DNA from: Alphaproteobacteria bacterium
GTDB taxonomy: Bacteria > Pseudomonadota > Alphaproteobacteria > UBA2136 > UBA6156
Direction: 5' to 3'
Assembly (NCBI GenBank): GCA_027490875.1
Contig: JAIXXE010000005.1
Coordinates: forward strand, 1 to 15,380
Length of the DNA stretch: 15,380 nt
The translations under genes were made by a program, and so were the position numbers. This document shows, piece by piece, positions 5,564-13,242 of this stretch (the first letter of the stretch is position 1; each line of letters opens with the position of its first letter). Under the pieces are notes generated by a model that was given only the letters and a program-made list of their open reading frames with translations, searched no databases and was not told the origin of the DNA.

Positions 5564-7480
5564 ATGCCGATCACCTTTAACACCAACTTGGCCGCCCTTG
5601 GCGCGCAGCGTAACATTGGTATTGCCAGTAACGCCGCTTCAAGCAGCCTTTCTAAACTCTCGTCGGGTAGCCGCGTTCCACAAGCCAAAGATGACGCTGC
5701 CGCACTTGCGGTGGGTAGCAAACTTAAGGGCGAAGTGGCCGGTCTTACGCAAGCCGGTAACAACGCAGCCCAAGCTATTTCGTTGCTGCAAATTGCTGAC
5801 GGTGCTCTTTCCACCGTGGGTGACATTGTGCAACGAATGAAGACCTTGGCCACGCAGTCGTCTTCTGGTCAGCTGGGTAACTCCGAGCGGGTGTTGCTGA
5901 ACCAAGAATATACGGCTCTCAGCAACGAAATCGCCCGTATTTCCGCAACCTCTAACTTTAACGGAACCACGCTTTTGGCCGGTGCGACCACGGTATCATC
6001 TCGCTTTAACAGCTTGGCTGCCTTTACCGGGACTGGCGCGAACCAGAACGATACCTCGGCCGCCAACATTATGGGGCCAGGGTTTACGTCCGCCACCTTC
6101 AACAGCAACTTTGGTAACGGGGTGGTACGGGTACGCTACGAAGCCGCCAGCCGTAACATGACTGTGACCGACCTGGTCAGCCAGCGCACGCAAACGGTTC
6201 AGCTCTCTGCTCCAGCGATTGCTGCCGGGGCAACTGAAACGGTCAACTTTGGAACCGTTGGCGTTAGCTTTACGTTGAACACCAACTTCGACAAGGCTGC
6301 CAACATTGCCACCAATGCGGTGAACAGTGCCAGAGTTTCGGTTGGTAACGGTGCGGTACTTACCACCCCTTCAGCAAGCTTGGGCCTTACGTCGGTAACA
6401 GCCAACACCATTACGCTGGAAAATATTGCCTTGACGGGTACCGGCACCAACCGCTTTTCTACGGAAGAGCTGGCGGGTGTTACTGTGGCCCTGTCGGGGG
6501 CGCATACCGCGGTGCAGTTGGCTTCGACCATTGTGGTGGGTGGCCGTACTTTTAACAATACCTCGGCGGCGCAGACCTTCGTCTCGGCTGGTGCGTTTAA
6601 CTACAACTATAACGACAACGCCGGTAATACCTTTACCATTCGTATCACCACCACGGGTAACGCTTCGGGTGGTACGGCGGCTGGTAACATCACCATCCCA
6701 ACCACGATGGGTGGCCGGATTGAGAACACGGGCCTTAACCGCCCGGAAGTGACCGGCATTACCAACAGCGGTACGGTGGCCAACCAGTTTAACTGGGGTA
6801 ACCTGACCAACGCACGGATTGCCATTAACGCAGCAGCGGCTGCAACCACTGGCGCAACCGTAACCATTGGCGGCGTAGCGTTTTCTACGGCCAACGCCGG
6901 TGGTGCTACGGCTGATACCACCACGGTAGGGCTTAAAACCCTTACGCTGGCCGATGCCAACGGGAATGCCTTCTCGGTACGCTTTAACGTAACGCAAGCC
7001 TTTGCCAACGGTGGTTCTGGTCAGATTGTGTTGGGTGAGTTTGGTGCCTACGTGGCCGCCAACAGCGCGACCACCAACACCACCAGCTTCGACTTTAAAG
7101 TTGGAACTGGCACGTCTGTGAACGACAACATCACCGTGGGGCTGAGCAGCTCGACGTTGGCGGCGTTGGGCCTGAGCGGTCTGGACGTACTGTCGGTAGC
7201 GAACTCGAACACTGCCATCGCAGCTATTAACAGCGCGATTGATTCGGTTTCGAGCCGCCGAGCCGACATTGGTGCCAGCCAAAGCCGACTGGAGTTCGCA
7301 ACCAACAACATCAACGTGGCGATTGAAAATGCCACGGCCGCAACCAGCGCCTTGCTGGACGTGGACGTGAGCAGCGAAATCACCGAGTTCACCAGCAAGC
7401 AGGTATTGCTGCAGGCCGGTGTAAGCCTGCTGGCGCAAGCCAACCAGCAGCCTGCCTTGTTGCTGCGACTGCTGCAGTAG
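5564..7480 (+). CDS. fliC: Flagellin (filament subunit) with a large variable domain
   Basis: 638 aa flagellin, the subunit of the flagellar filament. The N-terminal D0/D1 region (1-140) is classical: MPITFNTNLAALGAQRNIG, then SSGSRVPQAKDDAAALAVG, and EYTALSNEIARISATSNFNG at 115-134. The C-terminal D1/D0 region (about 540-638) is also conserved and ends VSLLAQANQQPALLLRLLQ, typical of the export and chaperone-binding tail. Between them, residues about 145-507 form an Asn/Thr/Gly/Ala-rich beta-type domain, making the protein larger than the common 270-500 aa. That domain holds similar motif pairs: VVGGRTF (324) with TIGGVAF (434), and DNAGNTFTIRI (351) with DANGNAFSVRF (464). AGGGA precedes the ATG. 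The gene stands alone, diverging from the fliF operon and closed by a strong terminator. Which flagellin paralogue it is cannot be told. Confidence 0.96.
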   Translation: MPITFNTNLAALGAQRNIGIASNAASSSLSKLSSGSRVPQAKDDAAALAVGSKLKGEVAGLTQAGNNAAQAISLLQIADGALSTVGDIVQRMKTLATQSSSGQLGNSERVLLNQEYTALSNEIARISATSNFNGTTLLAGATTVSSRFNSLAAFTGTGANQNDTSAANIMGPGFTSATFNSNFGNGVVRVRYEAASRNMTVTDLVSQRTQTVQLSAPAIAAGATETVNFGTVGVSFTLNTNFDKAANIATNAVNSARVSVGNGAVLTTPSASLGLTSVTANTITLENIALTGTGTNRFSTEELAGVTVALSGAHTAVQLASTIVVGGRTFNNTSAAQTFVSAGAFNYNYNDNAGNTFTIRITTTGNASGGTAAGNITIPTTMGGRIENTGLNRPEVTGITNSGTVANQFNWGNLTNARIAINAAAAATTGATVTIGGVAFSTANAGGATADTTTVGLKTLTLADANGNAFSVRFNVTQAFANGGSGQIVLGEFGAYVAANSATTNTTSFDFKVGTGTSVNDNITVGLSSSTLAALGLSGLDVLSVANSNTAIAAINSAIDSVSSRRADIGASQSRLEFATNNINVAIENATAATSALLDVDVSSEITEFTSKQVLLQAGVSLLAQANQQPALLLRLLQ

Positions 7481-7503
7481 TTACGGCCCTTACGGGCAAC
7501 TTT

Positions 7504-7534
7504 ACAAACCCCGCGCGAGCGGGGTTTGTGCTTT
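7504..7534 (+). terminator. Rho-independent terminator of the flagellin gene
   Basis: ACAAACCCCGC (7504-7514) pairs perfectly with GCGGGGTTTGT (7519-7529) across a GCGA tetraloop-sized loop, then GCTTT. A smaller GCCC-TTAC-GGGC hairpin precedes it at 7486-7497. The T-run is short, but the 11-bp GC-rich stem directly after the stop codon makes termination likely, insulating the ribosomal genes from flagellin transcription. Confidence 0.85.
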
Positions 7535-7552
7535 AATAAGCATTATAAGGGC

Positions 7553-7581
7553 TTGACAGAGTTACGCTACCCCGCTACAAG
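7553..7581 (+). promoter_or_regulatory. Sigma70-type promoter of rpmI-rplT
   Basis: A perfect TTGACA (7553-7558), a 17-bp spacer and TACAAG (7576-7581, four of six matches to TATAAT). It begins 24 bp after the flagellin terminator stem. The predicted start at about 7586-7590 gives an 80-base leader before rpmI. The strong -35 and ideal spacing fit the high expression expected for ribosomal protein genes. Confidence 0.78.
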
Positions 7582-7589
7582 CCCCCATC

Positions 7590-7624
7590 GGCCTCCCTGG
7601 CCCCTAAATGCTGCGTTGGGCAGC
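7590..7624 (+). promoter_or_regulatory. Structured leader upstream of rpmI (possible autoregulatory RNA)
   Basis: The leader contains two perfect small stems: GGCC-TCCCT-GGCC (7590-7602) and GCTGC-GTTGG-GCAGC (7610-7624). CCCCCA (7582-7587) could pair with TGGGGG (7631-7636) to enclose both in a three-way junction, but the predicted transcription start lies at or just after that left arm. The AAGGG Shine-Dalgarno of rpmI lies outside. L20 represses the rpmI-rplT transcript in other bacteria through leader RNA, so a similar role is possible here, but no known leader motif is recognised. Confidence 0.3.
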
Positions 7625-7666
7625 TGCCATTGGGGGGAATCGTAACAAGTTGAAGGGTTTACAGCG

Positions 7667-7960
7667 ATGGCTGGATTTAAACTCAAGACCCGTAAAGCCG
7701 CTGCCAAGCGTTTTCGTAAGGCTACTGCGAACGGGAAAATCGTCCGTTCCAAGGGTGCGCACGGCCACTTTTTGGCCAAGCGTGGGCAAAAGGCCCGGTT
7801 AAGCCAAGGTACCACCTACGTACACGACAGCAACTACGAGCAAGTGAACAAGCTGGTACCAGCCTTGGGCGCCAAGCGTAAGCGTTCTAAGTACATTGCC
7901 AACCAGCTGGCCAAGCGCACTGCTGCCGCTGCAGCCGCCGCTGCTGAAACCAAGTCATAA
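7667..7960 (+). CDS. rpmI: Large ribosomal subunit protein bL35, with C-terminal extension
   Basis: Ribosomal protein L35, 97 aa. The N-terminal two thirds show the family pattern: FKLKTRKAAAKRFRKATANGK (residues 4-24; compare the usual KxKTxxxxxKRFKxTxxGK), a basic region with HGHFLAKRGQKAR, and the end of the normal fold at about NKLVPAL (61-67). Usual L35 proteins stop near here at 64-67 residues. This one continues for 30 residues (AKRKRSKYIANQLAKRT, then eight alanines and ETKS). AAGGG precedes the ATG. It has its own promoter and lies 15 bp before rplT; infC, a frequent neighbour upstream, is replaced by flagellin. Confidence 0.93.
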   Translation: MAGFKLKTRKAAAKRFRKATANGKIVRSKGAHGHFLAKRGQKARLSQGTTYVHDSNYEQVNKLVPALGAKRKRSKYIANQLAKRTAAAAAAAAETKS

Positions 7961-7975
7961 CGGGAGAAACAGACC

Positions 7976-8329
7976 ATGACCCGTGCTTCCTACGGTGCCG
8001 GTAACCGCCGCCGCCACAAAAAAATCCTCGCGATGGCCAAGGGCTACCGCGGCCGTGCCTCAACCTGCTTTCGGGTAGCGATTGAAAAGGTTGAAAAGGC
8101 CCTGCAATACCAGTACCGCGACCGTCGTGCCAAAAAGCGTGACTTCAAGAGCCTCTGGATTCAACGCATCAACGCCGCCGTGCGCCTTGAAGGGCTGACC
8201 TACAGCACCTTTATTCACGGCTGCAAGCTGGCCAACATTGCCATCGACCGCAAGGTGCTGGCCCACTTGGCCGCCTTTGAAAGCGATGCTTTCAAAGTGG
8301 TGGTGAACCAAGTGAAGTCTGCGAAGTAA
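7976..8329 (+). CDS. rplT: Large ribosomal subunit protein bL20
   Basis: Ribosomal protein L20, 117 aa, normal length. It binds 23S rRNA early in 50S assembly and in several bacteria represses its own operon. Family motifs are clear: RRRHKKILAMAKGYRGRAS (11-29), then YQYRDRRAKKRDFKSLWIQR (45-64) and INAAVRLEGLTYSTFIHGCK (65-84). CGGGAG lies about ten bases before the ATG. It is co-transcribed with rpmI and ends before a strong bidirectional terminator. In many alphaproteobacteria pheS and pheT follow rplT directly; here they do not. Confidence 0.98.
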   Translation: MTRASYGAGNRRRHKKILAMAKGYRGRASTCFRVAIEKVEKALQYQYRDRRAKKRDFKSLWIQRINAAVRLEGLTYSTFIHGCKLANIAIDRKVLAHLAAFESDAFKVVVNQVKSAK

Positions 8330-8368
8330 CGATGAGCAGGGGGGCTTAGGCCCTCCAGGCTCTTCAAT

Positions 8369-8394
8369 AAAAACCGCCCTGAGGGGCGGTTTTT
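8369..8394. terminator. Bidirectional terminator between rplT and the efflux operon
   Basis: AAAAACCGCCC (8369-8379), loop TGAG, GGGCGGTTTTT (8384-8394): a perfect stem with A-tract and T-tract on the two sides, so it can stop transcription from either direction. It lies 40 bp after the rplT stop and 15 bp beyond the stop of the outer-membrane channel gene on the other strand. Confidence 0.93.
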
Positions 8395-8408
8395 AATTTG
8401 GGAGTGGC

Positions 8409-9998
8409 TTAGGGTTGGGTGGGTTCTTCTTGTGAGCCCCAGCGACCGCCTAAGGCCATCAGCACGGCCACGGCGGCGGCATGGTTGGCAGCTTGTGCCT
8501 GCGCCTGCGAAACTTTGGCTTGTGCGGCGAGTATTTGCGCCCCCAACCAATCAGCCTTGGCGAGATCGCCTGCCTGGTAACGTTGGCCTTGGGCGGTTTC
8601 GGCGCGGGCCATAGCGTTGGCGGCGGCGGCGCTGCTGGCCGCTATTTGCTGCGCGGCGCTGGCGGTGGCAAAGTCATCGGCCAATTCCTGATAGGCGCCT
8701 AGCACCGTACCGCGGTAGTTGGCGACGGCTTCATCGTAAACACCCCAGCTGCGCTGCAGGTTGGCAATCAGCCCCCCCCCTTGAAAGATGGGGAGCGTGA
8801 GGACAGGCCCGATCGACCAGGTATTCTGGCCCCAGTTAAACAGCTTATCGACATCGGTGGTGTTAAAACCACCATTGGCGACCAAGCTAATATTGGGCAA
8901 AAAGGCGGCGCGGGCCAAGCCAATCCCTGCGTTGGCAGCCTGCAGGCGGGCCACGGCGGCCTGTACATCAGGCCGTTGCAGCACCACCGTGGCCGAAAGC
9001 TCGGCGGGCCAAGTCAGGGCTGGGCTTTGTAAGGCTGTCAGGTCGGCTTCGGCGATGGTGAGAGTCTGTGGGGTCTGCCCCAGCAGCGCGTTAAGCCGAT
9101 TTTCCAGTGCCAGGCGTTGCCGGGCTATATCGATAGCCTGCACCCGCAAACCTTGCCAGGTGGCAAAGGTGGTTTGTGCTTGTGTGAGGCTAAGGTCGCC
9201 CGCAGCGTAGCGGATTTGGGTCAGGCGGTTCTGTTCTTCGGCCGCGATAATGGCAGTCTGCCAGCTGCGCTCGGCCACGGTGGCCGCCAGCAGGGCAAAG
9301 TAGGTTTGGGCTACGGCCTGTTGTAATTCTAGCCGTGTACTGGTGAATTGGGCGCGGCTGCTTGCGGCCAGCCCGGCAGCAACCTTGAGGCCACTGAAGG
9401 TACGGCCAAAGAAGTCGATCGGCCAGCTGGCAGAAGCCCCGGCGTTGAAGCGATTTTCCTGATTGGCTTTGGCCTGTGGGCCCATTTGGCCCGGTGCTTG
9501 GCGACTGCGTTGGGCACTGGCATTCAGCCCCAAGGTAGGGAACAGATTGGCCAAAGCACCGCGTTGCTGGGCTTCGGCTTGCTTAAGCCGTGCTTGGGCC
9601 GCAGCCAACGAGGGGTTTTGTTGAAGCGCTTGCTCCAGCAGTGGCACAAGCCCGGTAAAGCCAAGGCCCGTGGCCCATGTGGTGCTGGTGGCGGCATCGT
9701 AACGGCCGGTGGGCGGCAACCCCGTTACTTCAACCCATTGGCCTAAGTCGTTTGGAATGGGTGCGGGCATTATACCCGCCAACTTTGCCACCGCTGTAGT
9801 ATCCACTTTGGGGAGGTTTGGAAGCGTGGGGGCAGGGTTGGCGAGCGCGGGGGTAAGCTCATCGACTTTTAAGCGTGGGCTGAGCAGATTGCAGCCGCCC
9901 AGCAATCCGGCCACTGCCACCAGCGAAGCGACCCATGCCATTGGCATCAAAACTGGCCCTGACATGAGGCCTAAGGCTAACCCTTTAACTTTAGGCAT
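8409..9998 (-). CDS. RND efflux outer-membrane lipoprotein channel (NodT/OprN type)
   Basis: 529 aa channel subunit of a tripartite efflux pump, TolC superfamily, NodT subgroup. From the ATG at 9998 a signal sequence ends in the lipobox LLGGC, with the lipid-carrying cysteine at residue 36. Two outer-membrane efflux (OEP) repeats follow, with long Ala/Gln-rich helices: LLEQALQQNPSLAAAQARLKQ in the first half, and RPDVQAAVARLQAANAGIGLA, then AAFLPNISLVANGGF, in the second. A start 21 codons upstream is possible but would lie deep inside the pump gene; the chosen ATG overlaps the pump's stop by 8 bp and has AGGGGAAG just upstream. It is the last gene of the efflux operon, ending at a shared terminator. 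Confidence 0.93.
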   Translation of the reverse strand: MPKVKGLALGLMSGPVLMPMAWVASLVAVAGLLGGCNLLSPRLKVDELTPALANPAPTLPNLPKVDTTAVAKLAGIMPAPIPNDLGQWVEVTGLPPTGRYDAATSTTWATGLGFTGLVPLLEQALQQNPSLAAAQARLKQAEAQQRGALANLFPTLGLNASAQRSRQAPGQMGPQAKANQENRFNAGASASWPIDFFGRTFSGLKVAAGLAASSRAQFTSTRLELQQAVAQTYFALLAATVAERSWQTAIIAAEEQNRLTQIRYAAGDLSLTQAQTTFATWQGLRVQAIDIARQRLALENRLNALLGQTPQTLTIAEADLTALQSPALTWPAELSATVVLQRPDVQAAVARLQAANAGIGLARAAFLPNISLVANGGFNTTDVDKLFNWGQNTWSIGPVLTLPIFQGGGLIANLQRSWGVYDEAVANYRGTVLGAYQELADDFATASAAQQIAASSAAAANAMARAETAQGQRYQAGDLAKADWLGAQILAAQAKVSQAQAQAANHAAAVAVLMALGGRWGSQEEPTQP

Positions 9999-12900
9999 GA
10001 CGCTTCCCCTGCTTTGGTTTGCTCTCGGCTTCACCAAAGGCACCGATGGCGTCGGCATCAAACGTATCGGCAGGGTGCCCCAAGGGCTTGTTGCCCGTTA
10101 ATCGCCGCAATAGAACATAGAACAGCGGAGTCAGGAACAGGCCTAGTAAGGTAATGCCAATCATACCGCTGAACACGGTTACGCCAATCGCGCGGCGCAT
10201 TTCGGCGCCAGCGCCGGAAGAAATCACCAACGGCAAGACTCCCATAATGAAGGCAAAGCTGGTCATCAAAATCGGGCGCAACCGCAGGCGGCAGGCTTCC
10301 AGTGCGGCCTGCACGGTGCTGCGACCAAGCATTTCCAGCTCGCGCGCAAACTCCACAATCAGGATGGCATTTTTACACGCCAGCCCCACCAGTACAATCA
10401 ACCCAATTTGCGTAAACACGTTGTTTTCGCCGTTCACAATGTACACCCCGAACAGGCCGCACATCACCGCCACGGGGCTAATCATGATAATCGCCAACGG
10501 CAGGGTGAGGCTTTCGTACTGAGCCGCCAGTACCAAAAATACCAGCAACAGGCACAGGGCAAAGATGAGTAGCTCGGTATTCCCGGCCAACTGCTGTTGG
10601 TAGGCGAGGTCGGTATATTCGTAGCCGATGCCGGGTGGCAGGGCTTCGGCCAGAATTCGCTCCATCGCGGCCTGGGCTTGCCCCACCGAATAGCCCGGTG
10701 CAGGGCTTATATTAAGGTCGGCCGACCGAAATAGGTTATAGCGCGTGGCGCGGTCGGGGCCGGCGCTGGGTTCAAGGGTCATCAGGCTGCCCAACGGAAT
10801 GAGTTCACCTGTGGTGCGGCTGCGCACTTTAAGCTCCAGCACGTCGTTCACCTTGTTGCGGTAGGCGGCGTCGGCCTGCGCGATGACCTGATAGGTTCGC
10901 CCGAACTTGTTAAAATCGTTGATGTACAGGCTACCCAAGGCAATTTGCATCACGGCAAAGACATCTGTCACTTCCACGCCCAGCTGCTTGGTTTTGGTGC
11001 GGTCAAGGTCGGCAAACAACTGCGGCACGTTGACCTCAAAGCTGCTGAATAGGCCGGTTACTTCCGGCGCTTGTGCGGCCTTGGCAATCACGCTCTGTAC
11101 GGCATCGTAAAGCGCCTTGTCGCCAAGGTCGGCTTTGTCTTGCAGCTGCAATTTAAAGCCGCCGATGGTGCCCAAACCACTGACGGGTGGTGGTGGAAAC
11201 ACCCCAATAAACCCGTTGGGCAAGGCGCCATTTAACTTGCCCATCAGCTGACCGGCTATGGCGGGGCCGTATTCACTCATGCTGGTACGTTCTTCAAACG
11301 GCTTCAGCCCAATGAACACAATTCCGGCGTTGGGGCTGCTGGAAAAGCCAGCAATGGAGAGCCCCGGAAAGGCGATGGCGTTGGCTACGCCGGGTTGCTC
11401 CAGCGCCAGCTTGCTCATGGTTTCAATCACCGTTTGGGTGCGCTCTAGGCTGCTGCCGGGAGGGAGCTGCGTAAAGGCCACCAAGTACTGTTTATCTTGG
11501 GTTGGAATATAGCCAGTCGGCAGCAGGTGTAAAAACAGCGCGCCAAGGCCTATGAACCCTGCGTAAGCCCCCATGCCCAGCCCCTTACGGCGTAGCACCC
11601 CTTCCACATTGCGCACATAGCCGGTGCTGGCGCGTTCAAAGCGGCGGTTAAACCAAGCAAAGAAGCCACCCAAGAGTTTATCCATCGCGCGCGTAAGCCA
11701 ATCCTTTGGGGCGCCTTGCGGCTGTAACAACAGCGCGGCCAGTGCGGGGCTGAGCGTGAGCGAATTAAACGTGGAAATGATGGTGGAAATCGCAATGGTG
11801 AGGGCAAACTGCTGATAGAATTGCCCCGTTAGCCCCGCAATGAACGCCAGCGGAATGAACACGGCGCACAGCACCAAACTGGTGGCAATGATTGGCCCGG
11901 TTACCTCGCGCATCGCCACCACGGTGGCATCGTGCGGGCTTAGGCCGTTTTGGATGTTCCGCTGCACATTTTCCACCACCACAATGGCATCGTCTACGAC
12001 AATCCCGATGGCCAGCACCAACCCAAAGAGCGTGAGGTTGTTGATTGAAAACCCAAACAGGTGCATCACCGCAAAAGTCCCCACAATGCTGACTGGTACC
12101 GCCAGCAGCGGGATGATACTGGCGCGCCAGGTCTGCAGGAAGATGATGACCACCAGCACCACCAACAGCACAGCCTCCAGCAGGGTTGCCTGTACCTTTT
12201 CAATCCCTGTCCGCACGAACTGGGTGGGGTCGTAGATAACGCTATACTCCATACCGGGCGGGAAGCCTTTGCTCATTTCGGCCATCGCGGTGCGGACTTG
12301 GCTGGAAATATTCAGCGCATTGGAATTGGGGGCCTGAAAGACTGCAATCGCTGCCGCCGGCTGGTTGTTGAGCAGGCTGCGGACGCTGTAGGTGTTTGCG
12401 CCGAGTTCAACGCGGGCAATATCGCCCAAGCGCACCACGCTGCCATCGGCTGCGGCGCGAATGATGATGTTGTTAAAATCGTCGGTGGTGCTAAGCCGCC
12501 CACGGGCGGTAATGGGTAGCTCGAAGGCACCCTCGCCGTCGGGGCCACGGGCCAAGGCGGGTTGGCTGTTAAGCGTACCGGCGGCAACTTGAATGTTCTG
12601 TTCGCGTACCGCAGCGATGACATCGGTTACGGTGAGGTTGCGGGCCGCCAGTTTGCCCGGATTAAGCCACAGCCGCATGGCGTAGTCGCCGCCGCCAAAC
12701 TGCGAGACGTTGCCAACCCCTTCAATGCGGGCCAAGCGGTCGCGGATATTTAACACCGCATAGTTGCGCAGGTAGGTGGTATCGTAGGCGTTGTTGGGTG
12801 AAAAGAGGTGCACCACCATGGTCAGCTCACCGCCGCCTTTGGTGGTGGCAACCCCAAGTTGCCGTACCAAGTCGGGCAGACGCGGCAGGGCCTGATTCAC

Positions 12901-13236
12901 ACGGTTTTGCACCAGCTGCTGGGCCAGGTTTTCATCGGTGCCGAGCTTGAAAGTTACATTCACGCTAAAGGCGCCATCGGTGGTTGCTTGGCTGCTGATG
13001 TACAGCATGTTTTCCACGCCAGAAATCTGCTCTTCCAGCGGCGTTGCCACTGTGTCGGCAATCACCTTAGGGGTTGCGCCGGGGAAGGCCCCACGCACCT
13101 GAATGGTGGGGGGTACCACATTGGGATACTCCGAAATGGGCAACAGCGGCAAGGCAATCAGCCCCATCAGGAAAACCCCGATGGAAAGTACCCCTGCAAA
13201 GATGGGGCGGTTAATGAAAAAGCGCGACAGATTCAT
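9991..13236 (-). CDS. RND multidrug efflux pump, inner-membrane transporter (HAE1 family, MexF/OqxB-like)
   Basis: 1081 aa proton-driven exporter. It starts with the family's usual MNLSRFFINRPIFAGVLSI. Proton-relay residues are present: the Asp pair D415-D416 in GIVVDDAIVVVEN (helix 4) and Lys955 in IGLIVLVGLACKNAILIVEF (helix 10), matching AcrB Asp407/Asp408 and Lys940. Large periplasmic loops (about 35-345 and 575-880) include TTDGAFSVNVTFKLGTDENL. The helix-10 region and overall order most resemble MexF/BpeF/OqxB, pumps that export chloramphenicol, quinolones and other amphiphiles, but substrates cannot be read from sequence. The C-terminal tail after LLRRL is short and charged. It begins 6 bp after the fusion-protein gene and overlaps the channel gene by 8 bp. 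Confidence 0.97.
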   Translation of the reverse strand: MNLSRFFINRPIFAGVLSIGVFLMGLIALPLLPISEYPNVVPPTIQVRGAFPGATPKVIADTVATPLEEQISGVENMLYISSQATTDGAFSVNVTFKLGTDENLAQQLVQNRVNQALPRLPDLVRQLGVATTKGGGELTMVVHLFSPNNAYDTTYLRNYAVLNIRDRLARIEGVGNVSQFGGGDYAMRLWLNPGKLAARNLTVTDVIAAVREQNIQVAAGTLNSQPALARGPDGEGAFELPITARGRLSTTDDFNNIIIRAAADGSVVRLGDIARVELGANTYSVRSLLNNQPAAAIAVFQAPNSNALNISSQVRTAMAEMSKGFPPGMEYSVIYDPTQFVRTGIEKVQATLLEAVLLVVLVVIIFLQTWRASIIPLLAVPVSIVGTFAVMHLFGFSINNLTLFGLVLAIGIVVDDAIVVVENVQRNIQNGLSPHDATVVAMREVTGPIIATSLVLCAVFIPLAFIAGLTGQFYQQFALTIAISTIISTFNSLTLSPALAALLLQPQGAPKDWLTRAMDKLLGGFFAWFNRRFERASTGYVRNVEGVLRRKGLGMGAYAGFIGLGALFLHLLPTGYIPTQDKQYLVAFTQLPPGSSLERTQTVIETMSKLALEQPGVANAIAFPGLSIAGFSSSPNAGIVFIGLKPFEERTSMSEYGPAIAGQLMGKLNGALPNGFIGVFPPPPVSGLGTIGGFKLQLQDKADLGDKALYDAVQSVIAKAAQAPEVTGLFSSFEVNVPQLFADLDRTKTKQLGVEVTDVFAVMQIALGSLYINDFNKFGRTYQVIAQADAAYRNKVNDVLELKVRSRTTGELIPLGSLMTLEPSAGPDRATRYNLFRSADLNISPAPGYSVGQAQAAMERILAEALPPGIGYEYTDLAYQQQLAGNTELLIFALCLLLVFLVLAAQYESLTLPLAIIMISPVAVMCGLFGVYIVNGENNVFTQIGLIVLVGLACKNAILIVEFARELEMLGRSTVQAALEACRLRLRPILMTSFAFIMGVLPLVISSGAGAEMRRAIGVTVFSGMIGITLLGLFLTPLFYVLLRRLTGNKPLGHPADTFDADAIGAFGEAESKPKQGKRHA

Positions 13237-13242
13237 GGGGGT

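Noticed and set aside
6371..7438. A 355-codon open frame on the minus strand opposite flagellin
   Set aside because: It lies wholly inside the flagellin gene, whose product is unmistakable at both ends. The antisense product has no family features, and the frame probably stays open because of the repeated Asn/Thr/Ala codon use.
9999..10061. Upstream start for the outer-membrane channel
   Set aside because: The extra 21 residues would lie inside the pump gene and place a long basic segment before the lipoprotein signal. The ATG at 9998 has a good Shine-Dalgarno and gives a normal signal sequence.
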